Part shown: positions 1 through 12,800 of the stretch, piece by piece
Layout of the letters: each line of letters starts with the position of its first letter
How positions within the stretch are numbered: the first letter of the stretch is position 1
Assembly (NCBI RefSeq): GCF_032854445.1
Contig: NC_088302.1
Coordinates: forward strand, 54,468,046 to 54,532,045
Direction of reading: 5' to 3'
Length of the DNA stretch: 64,000 nucleotides
From: Liolophura sinensis
Lineage: Eukaryota; Mollusca; Polyplacophora; Chitonida; Chitonidae
Notes under the pieces: generated by a model
Told to the model about the DNA's origin: nothing
Database searches by the model: none
Seen by the model: the letters and a program-made list of their open reading frames with translations, nothing else
Position numbers and translations under genes: made by a program

Positions 1-133
1 GTGTTGTTGCAAATGACTTCCTCTACAGGAGAGATGTCTCATGCTTCATACGTGTGATTATGTTATTGTATGTTTAGGGTTTTACATCATACTTTTCAAT
101 TTTTTCATTTCCTTTTCATTTACAATTTTTCAG

Positions 134-262
134 TCATGTGACTGAGCCAAGCAAGGCAGTAACAAGTATCATTTTTGAAGTCTTTGGTACAACCTGAACG
201 GGTTTGATCACAGGTCTCCCCATTGCGGGGCGGAGGCTCTAATCATTTGGCCATCAAAGCGG
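134..262 (-). repeat. tRNA-derived SINE fragment (family B)
   Basis: Read on the minus strand, this has a tRNA-like head (a 'TGGCCAAATGATTAGAG' A-box-like stretch and a GATCAAACC B-box-like stretch). It is followed by a body also present at 20,250-20,565 and 48,676-48,975. It is a partial copy. The rest of 1-480 shows nothing recognisable and is probably intron of the MFSD12 gene. Confidence 0.6.
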
Positions 263-484
263 TTCATATATTAAAGACAACTGGTACACTATACACTGAA
301 GTGTAGAATGGTATAATACATGTAACAAGCTCCAGTGAGGAGGAAGTAACATGTCTAATGACTCACTAACCCTTATCAAGACAATCTTCTCTATCGATAT
401 TAAAAGGTAAACAAACCTTATTGTATAATGTGACCTGTGAGAATGTTGTGCAACTATTTTAATTTATATTTACTGCAACATGGG

Positions 485-648
485 CATTATATATTAAACA
501 ATTATTGCATGTTTTAAAGTGGAACATCAAGATTTGTCGGCGGGAGACATTTGATGTACAGTGAGCGTTCGTTGTACATCAGCTGTCGAGAGCCGACAAA
601 TCATGATGTTCCACTCTGAAACACCCAATAATTGTTTTATTATACCGG
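485..648. repeat. Fold-back (hairpin) element, MITE-like
   Basis: Two arms of about 75 bp, roughly 493-567 and 568-641, are inverted copies of each other with few mismatches and almost no spacer. Both arms carry AACAATTATTG at the outer end, then GTGGAACATCA, TTTGTCGGC and GATGTAC going inward. It would form a long stem if transcribed. The structure is typical of a small non-autonomous fold-back transposon; no coding capacity is visible. Confidence 0.7.
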
Positions 649-1216
649 ATAACCCATCACTCAAGATTTTATTTACACTTCCATACATGAATGGGTTGGG
701 GTAGGGAAGTAGGGACTGTCAGAACAGCGACTCTCAAAGCAGATGACAGATGTGACGTAGTACAACACAAAGGGGAGACAACCTAAGAAGCGACCAAAGA
801 TAAATGTGATGCAGCTTGTTTAGCTTGCTACATTTCCTTGTGCAACATCACCTCACAGGACGTGATATTATCCAATGGGGGGAACAATATTGATGATTTC
901 ACAACGAAGTTATTTAGAGTAAACATCAATGAAGAAAATTTGTGAACTGAATTTCCTGAAGGAAAGATGGTTATGGATGCCTCCAGAACGAGGGTGAGAC
1001 GGGTGGTTAGTACATCAAAGTAAATGTCATCAAATTTGCCAAACAGTTTTGTCAAGTCACATGACACAGTGGGGTTTCTTTTACCTTTAGCAACAAAACT
1101 CCAAACTCCCCTACTGTGACATCTTGACATCACAGGAAGACTGAAAACTTATGACAACATTTGTGTGACACCTGGTTGACCTATTTGCAAGAATACTGAT
1201 TATGACTGCTTCTCAC

Positions 1217-2923
1217 CTGAAACCATTGAGTTCTACTCGCTCGTGTTCATTCTCTGTGAGTTCAGGTATGAGAGAAAGATGTGAGATCTGTACGGAGGCC
1301 CAACCAAACTGGAAGATTACCACGAACGGGGCATAATAGATGAATCTGGACCAGTCCGGAGCGTGAGAACATGTGATGCACTGGTTAAACACAAATGTAA
1401 AACTGCCCAACACGCATATGCTGCCTGTAATAGAGAATGAAAACACAAATGTGAAACTGCCCAACACGCATATGCTGCCTGTAATAGAGAATGAAAACAC
1501 AAATGTGAAACTGCCCAACACGCAAACGCTGTCTGTAATAGAGAATGAAAACACAAATGTGAAACTGCCCAACACACATATGCTGCCTATAATAGAGAAT
1601 GAAAACACAAATGTGAAACTGCCCAACACGCATATGCTGCCTGTAATAGAGAATGAAAACACAAATGTGAAACTGCCCAACAAGCATATGCTGCCTGTAA
1701 TAGAGAATGAAAACACAAACGTGAAACCGCCCAACACGCATATGCTGTCTGTAATAGAGAATGAAAACACAAATGTGAAACTGCCCAACACGCATATGCA
1801 CAAACGTGAAAATGCCCAACAAGCATATATGCTCCCGGAAACAGAGAATGAAATCACAAATGTGAAACTGCCCAAAAAGCATATGCTGCCTGTAACAGAG
1901 CATGAAAACACAAATGTGAAACTGCCCAATACGCATATGCTGCCTGTAATAGAGAATGAAAACACAAACGTGAAACTGCCCAACAAGCATATATGCTCCC
2001 GGAAACAGAGAATGAAATCACAAATGTGAAGGTGCCCAACACACATATGCTGCCTGTAACAGAGTATGAAAACACAAATGTGAAACTGCCCAACACGCAC
2101 ATGCTGCCTGTAACAGAGTACCAACATGGACATAGATGGTACCAATGGACATCATAGGCATTACCTCAGTCACTGCTAATGAACATCAGATTATCCAGTC
2201 TGACATAAGATCTGTTTCTCCCTTACCCTTTGAGCTGTGAAAGCTTTAAATTCTTTAATCCTCTACCCCAACAAAACTGTTGTTGACATCACACTCTTTG
2301 TCCCATAGGTCTCTGTGAGGACCCTAGGGGAGGATATATACATACATTTATATACATTTACATCCATATATGTAATGGGGAACTCCAAAAGGCCTGCCAG
2401 CAGGCCCAAAGCCATGAACTCTGTCGTTCTTTTCTTTATTATGCAACAATTATTGGTGTAAACACCTCGCTAGTACACAAGTACTGCAGCGTTACAGAAG
2501 AAAATGCTGTGTTCCAGTGTGATTTGAGCCCTATTGTATAGCCCATCCACGAGTCTCCCATTACTGTACATCTCACATATTAATGACAACCTCACACTAA
2601 ATGTAAAGAAAATTCATGTTTAGCAAAAACTCTTAGAGACACTCACCTATCAAATGCCATGTTTTCCTCTTGCCAATTTTCCACAGCCCTTTTGTTCTGT
2701 CAGATTCATAGCCCACAAAAGGTGTGCAGATCGCGTCCACAATCTGCCCCAACAGCATCAGAGCACCTGCCAGGCTATTGTCAAATGATATCACTTTGTG
2801 GAAGTAAATCAGCAAATAACTGAACCACATGGAGGCTGTCAAATCGTTTAAGGCATGGCCTACACTGTAGCTGAAGAGTTGAGACTTTGGAAGTCGTAGA
2901 GGTATACTGCTTTGAGACTCCAT
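1217..2923 (-). CDS. MFSD12: MFSD12-like major facilitator transporter, exons 1-2 (5' part of gene)
   Basis: Exon 1 is 2,923 to 2,647 (donor G/GTGAGT) and exon 2 is 1,424 to 1,217 (acceptor CTATTACAG, donor G/GTGAGA). Later exons lie beyond the left edge. Exon 1 encodes the start of an MFS protein with the family hallmarks [39 protein letters not shown] and KTWHLIG. Exon 2 continues [13 protein letters not shown] and then [20 protein letters not shown], a strong match to MFSD12. Vertebrate MFSD12 is a lysosome/melanosome membrane protein needed for cysteine import; the same role here is inferred. The start at 2,923 is the first in-frame ATG and has G at -3 and +4. The open frame runs upstream to about 3,034 without another ATG. 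The intron holds a minisatellite made of the exon 2 acceptor (separate entry). Confidence 0.9.
1391..2130 (-). repeat. 54-bp minisatellite made of the MFSD12 exon 2 splice acceptor
   Basis: About 13-14 tandem units fill much of MFSD12 intron 1 and run into exon 2. On the gene strand each unit is 16 nt of intron end (CATTCTCTATTACAG) plus 38 nt matching the first 38 nt of exon 2 (GCAGCATATGCGTG and on). The last unit is the real exon start. Most units keep the AG. Two units, near 1,830 and 2,000, read TTTCCGGGAG and have lost it. The proximal units are exact 54-mers and leave the exon 2 frame open, encoding repeats of [18 protein letters not shown]. The plus strand is also open, as expected for a stop-free unit whose length is divisible by three. 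Confidence 0.92.
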
Positions 2924-3071
2924 TGCTGCCAGACAATATTCCTCCAACACAAATTCCTCCAAGACAGTTCCACTAGAATACTTGTTACATGGATAATATA
3001 GTAGACAAACTCTCTGTTTGCACCGGTTGTGCAATCAGTCACTTGTCATGTAAGCTGGTTCAGTTACCACT

Positions 3072-3275
3072 TAAGTGCCTCTGATCAAACTCTCACAGAA
3101 TGTCTTTAGTGCCTCTGATCAAACTCTCACAGTATGTCTTTAGTGCCTCTGATCAAACTCTCACAGAATGTCTTTAGTGCCTCTGATCAAACTCTCACAG
3201 TATGTCTTTAGTGCCTCTGATCAAACTCTCACAGTATGTCTTTAGTGCCTCTGATCAAACTCTCACAATGTCTTA
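3072..3275. repeat. 34-bp tandem repeat upstream of MFSD12
   Basis: Six near-identical copies of a 34-bp unit beginning AGTGCCTCTGATCAAACTCT lie about 150 bp upstream of the MFSD12 start codon. The array occupies the presumed promoter or 5' UTR. No known factor site is obvious beyond the TGATCA palindrome in every unit. Confidence 0.9.
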
Positions 3276-6200
3276 TCCAAATGTTGGCAGGATTTTAACA
3301 CGCAGCATTATCCCTTTCATGAGCTAGTTAATATCCACAAATCCATGTCTGTCAGAACAGCATTTCTTCGCTTATTTTCATTCCGTTCAAATAGAATCTG
3401 AAATGGAAAATAAAATATATTGAAATATAGACAAGCAAGCTATAAATCCATAAAATACCTGGCCTGAAGAATTCTAAACAAATGTGTGAAGACTAATGTT
3501 ACAGATTATAATCTATGTTTACTTTGACCATAATTCAGTGTGATGTTGGGTATAACCCTGCTGGTTGTGTGTTGTGATGAAGGCACATTCTAGAATGCCT
3601 ATGGTCATTGGTTCAAATATCAACAATGTTGTCCTATATCCAACTGCAACATAAGCTGTAACTCTTATAGACCTTAACTGAATCCTTCCTACACTGGCAC
3701 AACAAATGTAATGCCAGTCTTGATTACATCTTTGTGAGCTATATCACTACACTTGAAACAGACACTTCTGTCATTCACCATGATAGTCTTATTGCCCTTT
3801 AAGGGTTGCAAGCTGTAATATGCCTGCTATTTAGCAAAAATGAAGGAAACTTACATGTCAATGATATACAGTACACAACAGAATCTAAAATATTGCACAA
3901 CATGAGAGTACAAACCTGGATATGTAACAAGAGGGTCGCTATAAAAGCATGACAAAACTTTCAAAAACAACCACATATACTCAATTCCTTCCAGAGCTCT
4001 GCCTATATATACCACTGCCTCTCAGTCATACTCACACCTCCACAGGAGATCTACACACGGGATCAGATTACTGTGGCCTCATTTTGGCACACAGATAAAT
4101 CTCACGGCTTTTCCTCACCTCTACAGTTTCAAGGTTATGACAGTTAGCTTTGATCAATCTTATGATTGGCACAAATATTTGTCCTCTTAACCTGTTCCCG
4201 TAACTAAATGTTGTCATGTGATCACTGACAGCCATGTGCTGTCTCCTCAAACACTTCACACCGTGTGACTTGATATGCATGTGATGTATAAGGTTAAACT
4301 CTTTTTACTGATTCGTTTTTTTACCTGATCTTCCTAACTAGAAAGATGAGTGCATACAGCTAAATAAATACAGTACTACAGTAAGTCATAATGCCATACT
4401 CAATAATATTTCTAGATTAGTTACACGTATGTGATGTCGTTCAGGTTTAAAAGTGGGGGAGTCAAAAGGAAACCATGGCTGGTTGCCAAGTACATGTACA
4501 GGATAATTCTGTATGCAGCCAGCCAGAGGACGTTGGTTTTGAACCTGCTGCCTCACTGGTCAAGGGACTGTTGCATTTCCAGAGGACCTATAGACAGAGC
4601 CCCTCGTTGGTCAAGGGATTGTTGCATTTCCAGAGGACCTATAGACAGAGCCCTTGAATCAGGCTGCAATCATTCTATGCTTAATACACTGCAAGGAATC
4701 ACTGGTTGAACAACAGTGAAAACTCTGCACAAAGCAAATCAGAGTCTCCAGTTGTAATGCCTACTTCATCTAAGTCCCTAAGAAAACTTAAGACGTTTGA
4801 GAATAAAAAAGTTATAAAATAGCTCTTCAAAACAAGAGCTGTTAATTATCAAATAAAACTGAATTTATCTTGATAATATAGGGGTACATGTAAATTAATA
4901 AATCTCAAAGACTGACAAAGCATATATACACAATGTATTTCCTTATGTTTTAGGAAAGGCTAGGATTTTATTATGACAAACACATAATGTTAACATGTTT
5001 TACATTTGTCAAAGTTTTTATTTAATAATAATGATATATAACTTCTAGACATGCATACCCGAGACTCTTTTTAACTGGAAATAGGGCGCTGTTCTTTGAA
5101 GTGCTTCTGAGTTAAGACTTCCGTATATGTAGTGTCGACAGCTCGACAGTTCAGTAGGATGTGATTGACTGCCAATGACTGTCTGAGACTGTAAAAGGTT
5201 GGGTGTCTCTGTGCTGTTTCTTGCTGACTTGCATCATCCTCAACCATCAGCATGGTGACACTCGTGACTGGCCGAGACGGCACCTTAATTAACCACCACG
5301 TGGCTCCTAGGCTTATCTTCTTCCGTAAACGCGAATATTAGCCGAGCTCCGTGAAGAATAACTTCTTTCCAGTAGTTCGTGACATATGCATATTCGTGAA
5401 CATGATGTGTATTTCAAACTGGCGCACACATGTACACAGTCAAAGTCACGAGGGATATCAGCTGACCCAGATAACTTAAAACCATAACATTCACAATATA
5501 CGTACACTTCCTCTCAGAGGCAGAACTTCAATCTGTTCATGCGAAACTGTTACTGTTTCTGTGTGACAGTTGCCTGATGAGAGCGGATATGGGTGTCTGA
5601 TCATGGCATTTTTATCCCATGCCGTGAAATCCCAAAATCAGTAAGCATGCACGGCAAAGTCAGCAGAATTGTTTGTACTGTATTATTAAATGTCATGTCA
5701 GTGAAAAACGCCAACAAACCTCTGTCCCCGCCCTCAGCGTTCTTTTTCTGCCCCCAAACGAAGAAGAGCGCTCATCAGCTGGTTACGATAGGGACTTCAT
5801 GATTTGTGTCATCAGCGCGCTTAAAGGTGGAACGAAGCGGCAAAAAAGTGGGAGATTCTGTCTGTAATTTAGTCATACATTTTCAGCCAAACAGATGCTT
5901 AATGATGTTATTTTGTACTCTAAGATGTTTCCGGGTTTTGTCAGCAAACGAAAACTCAGAGTTACGGGGAACCTTGTAGGCGGGAAGGAGTGGGGGGTAG
6001 GGGTGGTGGTGTGTGAGTGCGCCTGATCTGGTCAGTGGTCAGAACAAGGGAGAGCAGCCTGGACAGCATAGCAGCTCGCGTTACTGAGTATATGATAATG
6101 ACAACAGGCGATATATGCTCGTCCCAGATGATAAGGGTGAACAGCGGAAACACACCATAATTTAATACCCAGACAGACACATCACTATCTATATATTGGA

Positions 6201-6363
6201 TTAATATGAAACTAAATGTTGAAGTCTAGTTTCAACAATTTCTGATAAATACCTGCCTCAACATTTAATCGTTGAATTACAAAAAATCCAGTACTGGTTG
6301 TACCGGTTTTTGCAAGGCAATTTGCATTTTACATTGACCTGTAGATCTAATGCTGATCTGTGG
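3276..6363. other. Intergenic spacer between MFSD12 and the PLP-enzyme gene
   Basis: No convincing exon is visible. The genes on either side point away from each other, so promoters should lie here. The stretch around 5,270-6,050 is richer in CG dinucleotides than its surroundings and could hold the plus-strand promoter or a non-coding first exon; this is inference. A 51-bp direct duplication lies at 4,557-4,654. Confidence 0.5.
4557..4654. repeat. 51-bp direct duplication
   Basis: Two adjacent copies start TGGTCAAGGGA at 4,557 and 4,608 and differ by only a few bases. A short open frame crosses both copies, but there is no sign that it is coding. Confidence 0.85.
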
Positions 6364-6635
6364 GGGGGCTCTGTCGCTGAGAGGTTAATACACCAGTGCG
6401 GTGCAAGGACACAGGAGCCTGCCACCAATGCAGACAATGTGAGTTCAAGTCCTGTTCTCTTCTGACTTCCACTCCGGAGATACGTTGGATATTCTGCAGC
6501 AACCCGCGGATAAACGTGGGTTTTCCCTGGGCTCTGCCTGGTTCCCTCCCACCATAATGCTGGTTGACATCATGTATGTGAAATATTCTTGAGTACGGCG
6601 TAAAACATCAATCAGATAAGTAAATAAATAAATAC
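6364..6635 (+). repeat. tRNA-derived SINE (family A), full length but diverged
   Basis: It has a tRNA-like head (CTCTGTCGCTGAGAGGTTAA and GAGTTCAAGTCC), a conserved centre (GCAACCCGCGGATAAACGTG, then TTCCCTCCCACCATAATG) and the 3' signature CTTGAGTACGGCGTAAAACA. It ends in an AAATA-type tail. The same family occurs at 26,578, 28,666, 40,991 and 56,180, with fragments elsewhere. The copy ends about 250 bp before the PLP-enzyme start codon. Confidence 0.8.
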
Positions 6636-6881
6636 TGATTTTTGCATATAGATGTATATGTATTAATAGAGGGTTATCAAATAAATAAATACTTTAGTAC
6701 TATGATTTGTCCAGGTCTTGTGAAAGTCATGCACAGTGTGATCCATCAAGAATTTTACATGTCGTGTGATTTTCACAATTGTCTGATGTCAGGTTCCATT
6801 TTTGCTCATTTCTATGTCTTTATTGCAGAATGAGACAACCCACATGACTTAATTTGACATCTTCTCATCAGTTTACGCAGA

Positions 6882-9800
6882 ATGGATTCAGAAATAGCAA
6901 ATAAAGTGCTTCAGGCAAGGGGGAGAATCCAAGGCTATGTCAGGAAAACACCCTTAGAGAGGTCTCCGTTTTTGACAAATTTAATTTCAAATGGACCACA
7001 GGTGTATTTAAAGCTAGGTAGGAAATCTCAAAATAAAACATTTTTAATATGAAATAATAAGCTATTTTCAGTACCAGTATGCCTGTATTTCCTTCAGATC
7101 ACTGGTAAATATTAGACATATTTCACATCCATATTGTTGTTGTGTTGTCACAGGATGGTGTTTGTTTAAGGAAAATATCTCAACACAAACTTGAGAAGGT
7201 AACCTTGACCAGTATGTCATCCATAGAAGGATATGTACTACAATACTGCCATATTTTCTAGGATGTATATTTCAACACGTTCATGTGCATATCATTCTTT
7301 TAAACCATTTTAATCTTGTTTGTTTCTATGTATGATTTATGAGATGTGTCATATAACTCGTAAGAGGCGGTGGCCAACAGACAGTCAACAAGGTGAAAGA
7401 ATGAACAACTAAAAGTGTAGAGAAATGCAGTAATATGCATTTCTCTACACTTTTAGTTGTTATACCCTGAGAACCACATCTACATCTATAATATCGGAGA
7501 TAGCAGAGCACAGCGCATGTAAATTGTCATTGGCAGTAAAGCATATCTTTGGACTAATCAGGCCATGAAGCAAATTTTTATAATCAACAGGCCATGAAGC
7601 AGATTTCTGTACCCATCAGGCCATGATGCAGAGTTCTGTACTCATCAGGCCATGAAGCAGAGTTCTGTAATCATCAGGCCATGAAGCAGAGTTCTGTAAT
7701 CATCAGGCCATGAAGCAGAGTTCTGTACTCATTGGGCCATGAAGCAGAGTTCTGTACTCATCAGGCCATGAGGCAGAGTTCTGTACTCATTGGGCCATTA
7801 AGCAGAGTTCTGTACTCATCAGGCCATGAGGCAGAGTTCTGTACTCATCAGGCCATGAAGCAGAGTTCTGTACTCATCAGGCCATGAAGCAGAGTTCTGT
7901 ACTCATCAGGCCATGAAGCAGAGTTCTGTACTCATCAGGCCATGAAGCAGAGTTCTGTACTCATCAGGCCATGAGGCAGAGTTCTGTACTCATCAGGCCA
8001 TGAAGCAGAGTTCTGTAGGCCTACTCATCAGGCCATGAGGCAGAGTTCTGTACTCATCAGGCCATGAAGCAGAGCTCTGTACTCATCAGGCCATGAGGCA
8101 GAGTTCTGTACTCATCAGGCCATGAAGCAGAGTTTTGGACTCAGTTCCATATTACCCAGGCAATGTTTTCAGCTCATGTCTACACGAGTAAAGTGTGTAG
8201 ACGCAAGTAAGATGATAAGTGCTCGGATGTCAGCAGCTTTGAATGAAAAGCACAGTTTGGAGATATGTGGTGTGCAAAAAATTACTATATAAGAGTAGCA
8301 CACACTGTTGTGGCCAAAATGCTCGTACATTACTTTGTGTACTAGTGGTGCTCAAAGTTTGCCATTTGTATGACACATCTAAAGTGATATGTGTATCAGT
8401 GATTGTGGATGTTCAAATTTGGACACAGTTGATTTTTAGATAGTAATGAAACTGGTAAATAACTTCTTGTGAGTGAAGTTCTGAAGATAATAAATATATT
8501 CTTTTTCAGAATCAGAACAATTGACGGGCTCATTCAAAGTTCGTGGGGCATTTAACAAGCTGTGTCTGCTACAGGAGCAGTGTGAAGTGAGGGAGAAGGG
8601 AGCCCTGTCCGCATCCACAGGAAACCATGCCTTAGCCTGTGTTAGTGGTAGTAGTTCAGAATTAACCTTAAACAGTTGGCAGTCCTTTGTGCCCTAGAAA
8701 TTTGTCTTTACAAATGCGAAATGGAAATACAGATGTATATTAATCTAATGATAAAGCTAGCGCCTCTTCTGTTTGGAATGAAACCTTGTCACTTGTACAG
8801 TATTTTGCTACATAATTCATCCGGTGAATCTATTGAATTCATCCAATCCATACAAGTGAACAGAGCCGTCATGTTATCTTTAAAACCAGTGACTTGTAAG
8901 GCCATGATATGGACTCATGGTTTCTGTGTTAGTTGGCAGGTGTTTTTGTTACATGTACATGTATGTCTGGTCTAGTGTAAACATGACTGACCCCTCTGTT
9001 TTGTTTCTCTAATCAGACAGTAGCCATGAAGACCCTGGGCATTCCAGTTCAGATCTACACCCCAGAAACCATGACCAGTGCTAAGAAAGAGACTTTAGAG
9101 GCGTATGACGCTGATCTGGTGTTCCACGGGAAGGACTGTGTTGAGGCAGAAACCAAGGCCAGGCAAGCAGCAAAGGCAAGCATGTTGTTAGGTTGTTAGT
9201 CTGTGACCTTAAGTCATTACGTCTTGAAGTTTGCCCTTTACCTTTTGGGCTCTTTGCCTGTTGTAATTGGTCATGTACCTGTTGTAATTGGTCATTCACC
9301 TGTTGTAATTGGCCATTTACCTTTTGTAATTGGTCATTCACCTGTTGTAATTGGCCCTTTGCCTGTTGTATTTGGTCATTTACCTGTTGTAATTGGCCCT
9401 TTACCGGTTGTATTTGGTCAATTACCTGTTGTATTTGGTCATTTACCTGTTGTAATGGGTCAGTTACCAGTTTTAATTGGTCATTTACCTGTTGTAATTG
9501 GCCCTTTACCTGTTGTAGTTGGTCATTTACCTGTTGTATTTGGTCATTTGCCTATTGTAATAGGCGAGTGACTGTATTATATTAACATTATTGTTTAATG
9601 TGTTGTGCTTTTCTGTAGTCCCATGTTGTAGCAGTTATTACATCATAGTATCCATGTTGGTAACAGTCATTTTAAAAACTGTGTTTTGTAGACTTTGTAG
9701 AGAATATAAAAGGGTCATTTTACTTTATAGCCTTTCATATCATATTTTTTTTCATCCTTAAAAGTGATTTTCAGCTCATGCTGTCTTTCTCTCTGGTCAA

Positions 9801-12800
9801 ACATGAGAAGGTCTGATAGCAGCCTGAGGATGGCTGTAGGTTACCTCCATGCTCAGCCTGGTTTTGTCCCACCATAGTGCTGGTGACCCTGGTATAAAAT
9901 ATTCTCATGTAAGGCATATAGCACCAATGAAATAATATCAATAAATAAATAAAACACCAATCAAGTATATAAATAAATAAATGACATTTTTAGTGATACT
10001 TTGAAGATTGGCAACAAACCAAGCACAGACTTCACTGTAAGTATTCCCCATACATTGTATTTTGGAATGATTATTATTGCAGGAGTTGGGGGTGCCCTTT
10101 ATTTCACCATACAATGATATAGACGTGGCTGCAGGACAGGGAACAATTGGGTAAAGTTAGCATAGATATGACCAGGACTGTAAATTCATTATAAATACCT
10201 AGTATACAGCACATGGATGCCATATTAAAAAATGCAGAGTGAATGAAGATTTCCAAATTGATAGGTGACACATTGGTAAAATAAATTATTCAAACTTACG
10301 TATGTTACAGTGTGGAAATGTATGCATATTCAGATTGGTGTATGTCACAGTGTGGAGATGTATGAAGATTCAAACTGAGCATGTTACAGTGTGGAGATGT
10401 ATGAAGATTCAAACTGAGCATGTTACAGTGTGGAGATGTATGAAGATTCAAACTGAGCATGTTACAGTGTGGAGATGTATGAAGATTCAAACTGAGCATG
10501 TTACAGTGTGGAGATGTATGAAGATTCAAACTGAGCATGTTACAGTGTGGAGGTGTATGAAGATTCAAACTGAGCATGTTACAGTGTTGAGGTGTATGAA
10601 GATTCAAACTGAGCATGTTACAGTGTGGAGGTGTATGAAGATTCAAACTGAGCATGTTACAGTGTGGAGATGTATGAAGATTCAAACTGAGCATGTTACA
10701 GTGTGGAGATGTATGAAGATTCAAACTGAGCATGTTACAGTGTGGAGATGTATGAAGATTCAAACTGAGCATGTTACAGTGTGGAGGTGTATGAAGATTC
10801 AAACTGAGCATGTTACAGTGTGGAGGTGTATGAAGATTCAAACTGAGCATGTTACAGTGTGGAGATGTATGAAGATTCAAACTGAGCATGTTACAGTGTG
10901 GAGGTGTATGAAGATTCAAACTGAGCATGTTACAGTGTGGAGGTGTATGAAGATTCAAACTGAGCATGTTACAGTGTGGAGGTGTATGAAGATTCAAACT
11001 GAGCATGTTACAGTGTGGAGGTGTATGAAGATTCAAATTGAGCATGTTACAGTGTGGAGGTGTATGAAGATTCACACTGGTGTATGTTACAGTGTGGAGG
11101 TATGTGAGGATTCAAAAATCGTGTATGTAACAGTGAGGGGGTGTACACAGGTTAAAACTTGTGCATGTTACAGTGTGGAGGTGTATGAAGATTCAGCTGG
11201 TGTATGTTAGAGTGTGGGGATGTATGAAGATTCAGACTGGTGTATGTTACAGTGTGGAGATGTATGAAGATTCAGACTGGTGCATGTGACAGTGTGGAGA
11301 TGTGTGAAGATTCAAACTGCTGTATGTTACGGTGAGGAGATGTATGAAGATTCACACCAGTATATGTTACAGTGTGGAGATGTATGAAGATTGAAACTGG
11401 TGTATGTTACAGTGTGGAGATGTATGAAGATTCAGACTGGTGTATGTTACAGTGTGGAGATGTATGAAGATTCAAACTGGTGTATGTTACAGTGTGGAGA
11501 TGTATGAAGATTGAAACTGGTGTATGTTACAGTGTGGAGATGTATGAAGATTGAAACTGGTGTATGTTACAGTGTGGAGATATATGAAGATTCAAACTGG
11601 TGTATGTTACAGTGTGGAGATGTATGAAGGTTCAGACTGGTGCATATTACAGTGTGGAGATGTATGAAGATTCAAACGGGTGTATGTTACAGTGTGGAGA
11701 TGTATGAAGATTCAGACTGGTGTATGTTACAGTGTGGAGATGTATGAAGATTCAAACTGGTGTATGTTACAGTGTGGAGATGTATGAAGATTGAAACTGG
11801 TGTATGTTACAATGTGGAGATGTATGAAGATTCAAACTGGTGTGTATGATGCAGTGTGGAGATGTATGAAGATTCAACTGGTGTATGTTACAGTGTGGAG
11901 ATGTATGAAGATTCAAACTGGTGTATGATGCAGTGTGGAGATGTATGAAGATTCAAACTGGTGTATGATGCAGTGTGGAGATGTATGAAGATTCAACTGG
12001 TGTATGTTACAGTGTGGAGATGTATGAAGATTCACATTGGTGTATGTTACAGTGTGGAGATGTATGAAGATTCAAACTGGTGTATGTTACAGTGTGGAGA
12101 TGTATGAAGATTCAGACTGGTGCATGTTACAGTGTGGAGATGTGTGAAGATTCAAACTGCTGTATGTTACGGTGAGGAGATGTGTGAAGATTCACACCAG
12201 TATATGTTACAGTGTGGAGATGTATGAAGATTGAAACTGGTGTATGTTACAGTGTGGAGATGTGTGAAGATTCAGACTGGTGTATGTTACAGTGTGGAGA
12301 TGTATGAAGATTCAAACTGCTGTATGTTATGGTGAGGAGATGTGTGAAGATTCACACCAGTATATGTTACAGTGTGGAGATGTATGAAGATTGAAACTGC
12401 TGTATGTTACAGTGTGGAGATGTGTGAAGATTCACACCAGTATATGTTACAGTGTGGAGATGTATGAAGATTGAAACTGCTGTATGTTACAGTGTGGAGA
12501 TGTGTGAAGATTCACACCAGTATATGTTACAGTGTGGAGATGTATGAAGATTCAAACTGGTGTATGATGCAGTGTGGAGATGTATGAAGATTCAAACTGG
12601 TGTATGTTACAGTGTGGAGATGTATGAAGATTCACATTGGTGTATGTTACATTGTGGGGTGTACACAGATTCAAACTGATGCATGTTACAGTATGAAGAT
12701 GTATGAAGATTCAGACTGATGTGTTACAGCGTGGAGATATGTGAAATTCAAACAGATGTATGTTACACTGTGGAGATATGTGAAGATTGAAACTGGTGTA

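Noticed and set aside
828-1133. 101-codon minus-strand open frame as MFSD12 exon 3
   Set aside because: It does not contain the expected continuation after ELNGFR and has no matching acceptor phase; exon 3 is probably outside the window.
1373-2029. Plus-strand 218-codon open frame with an 18-residue repeat ([18 protein letters not shown])
   Set aside because: It is the antisense of the MFSD12 exon-derived 54-bp array; a stop-free unit divisible by three opens frames on both strands. It has no ATG-context or flanking unique coding sequence.
7550-8140. Possible CRISPR-like array
   Set aside because: Units are directly adjacent with no unique spacers, in an animal intron; it is a minisatellite. 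The same holds for all other arrays here.
9193-9585. Open frames of PVVIGHL / CCNWSFT heptads
   Set aside because: A product of the 21-bp intronic repeat; not joined to exon 3 or 4 by a usable splice site.
10302-11210. 302-codon plus-strand and 256-codon minus-strand open frames with a 13-residue period
   Set aside because: They arise from the 39-bp units of the intron 4 array and end where the period changes to 40 bp.
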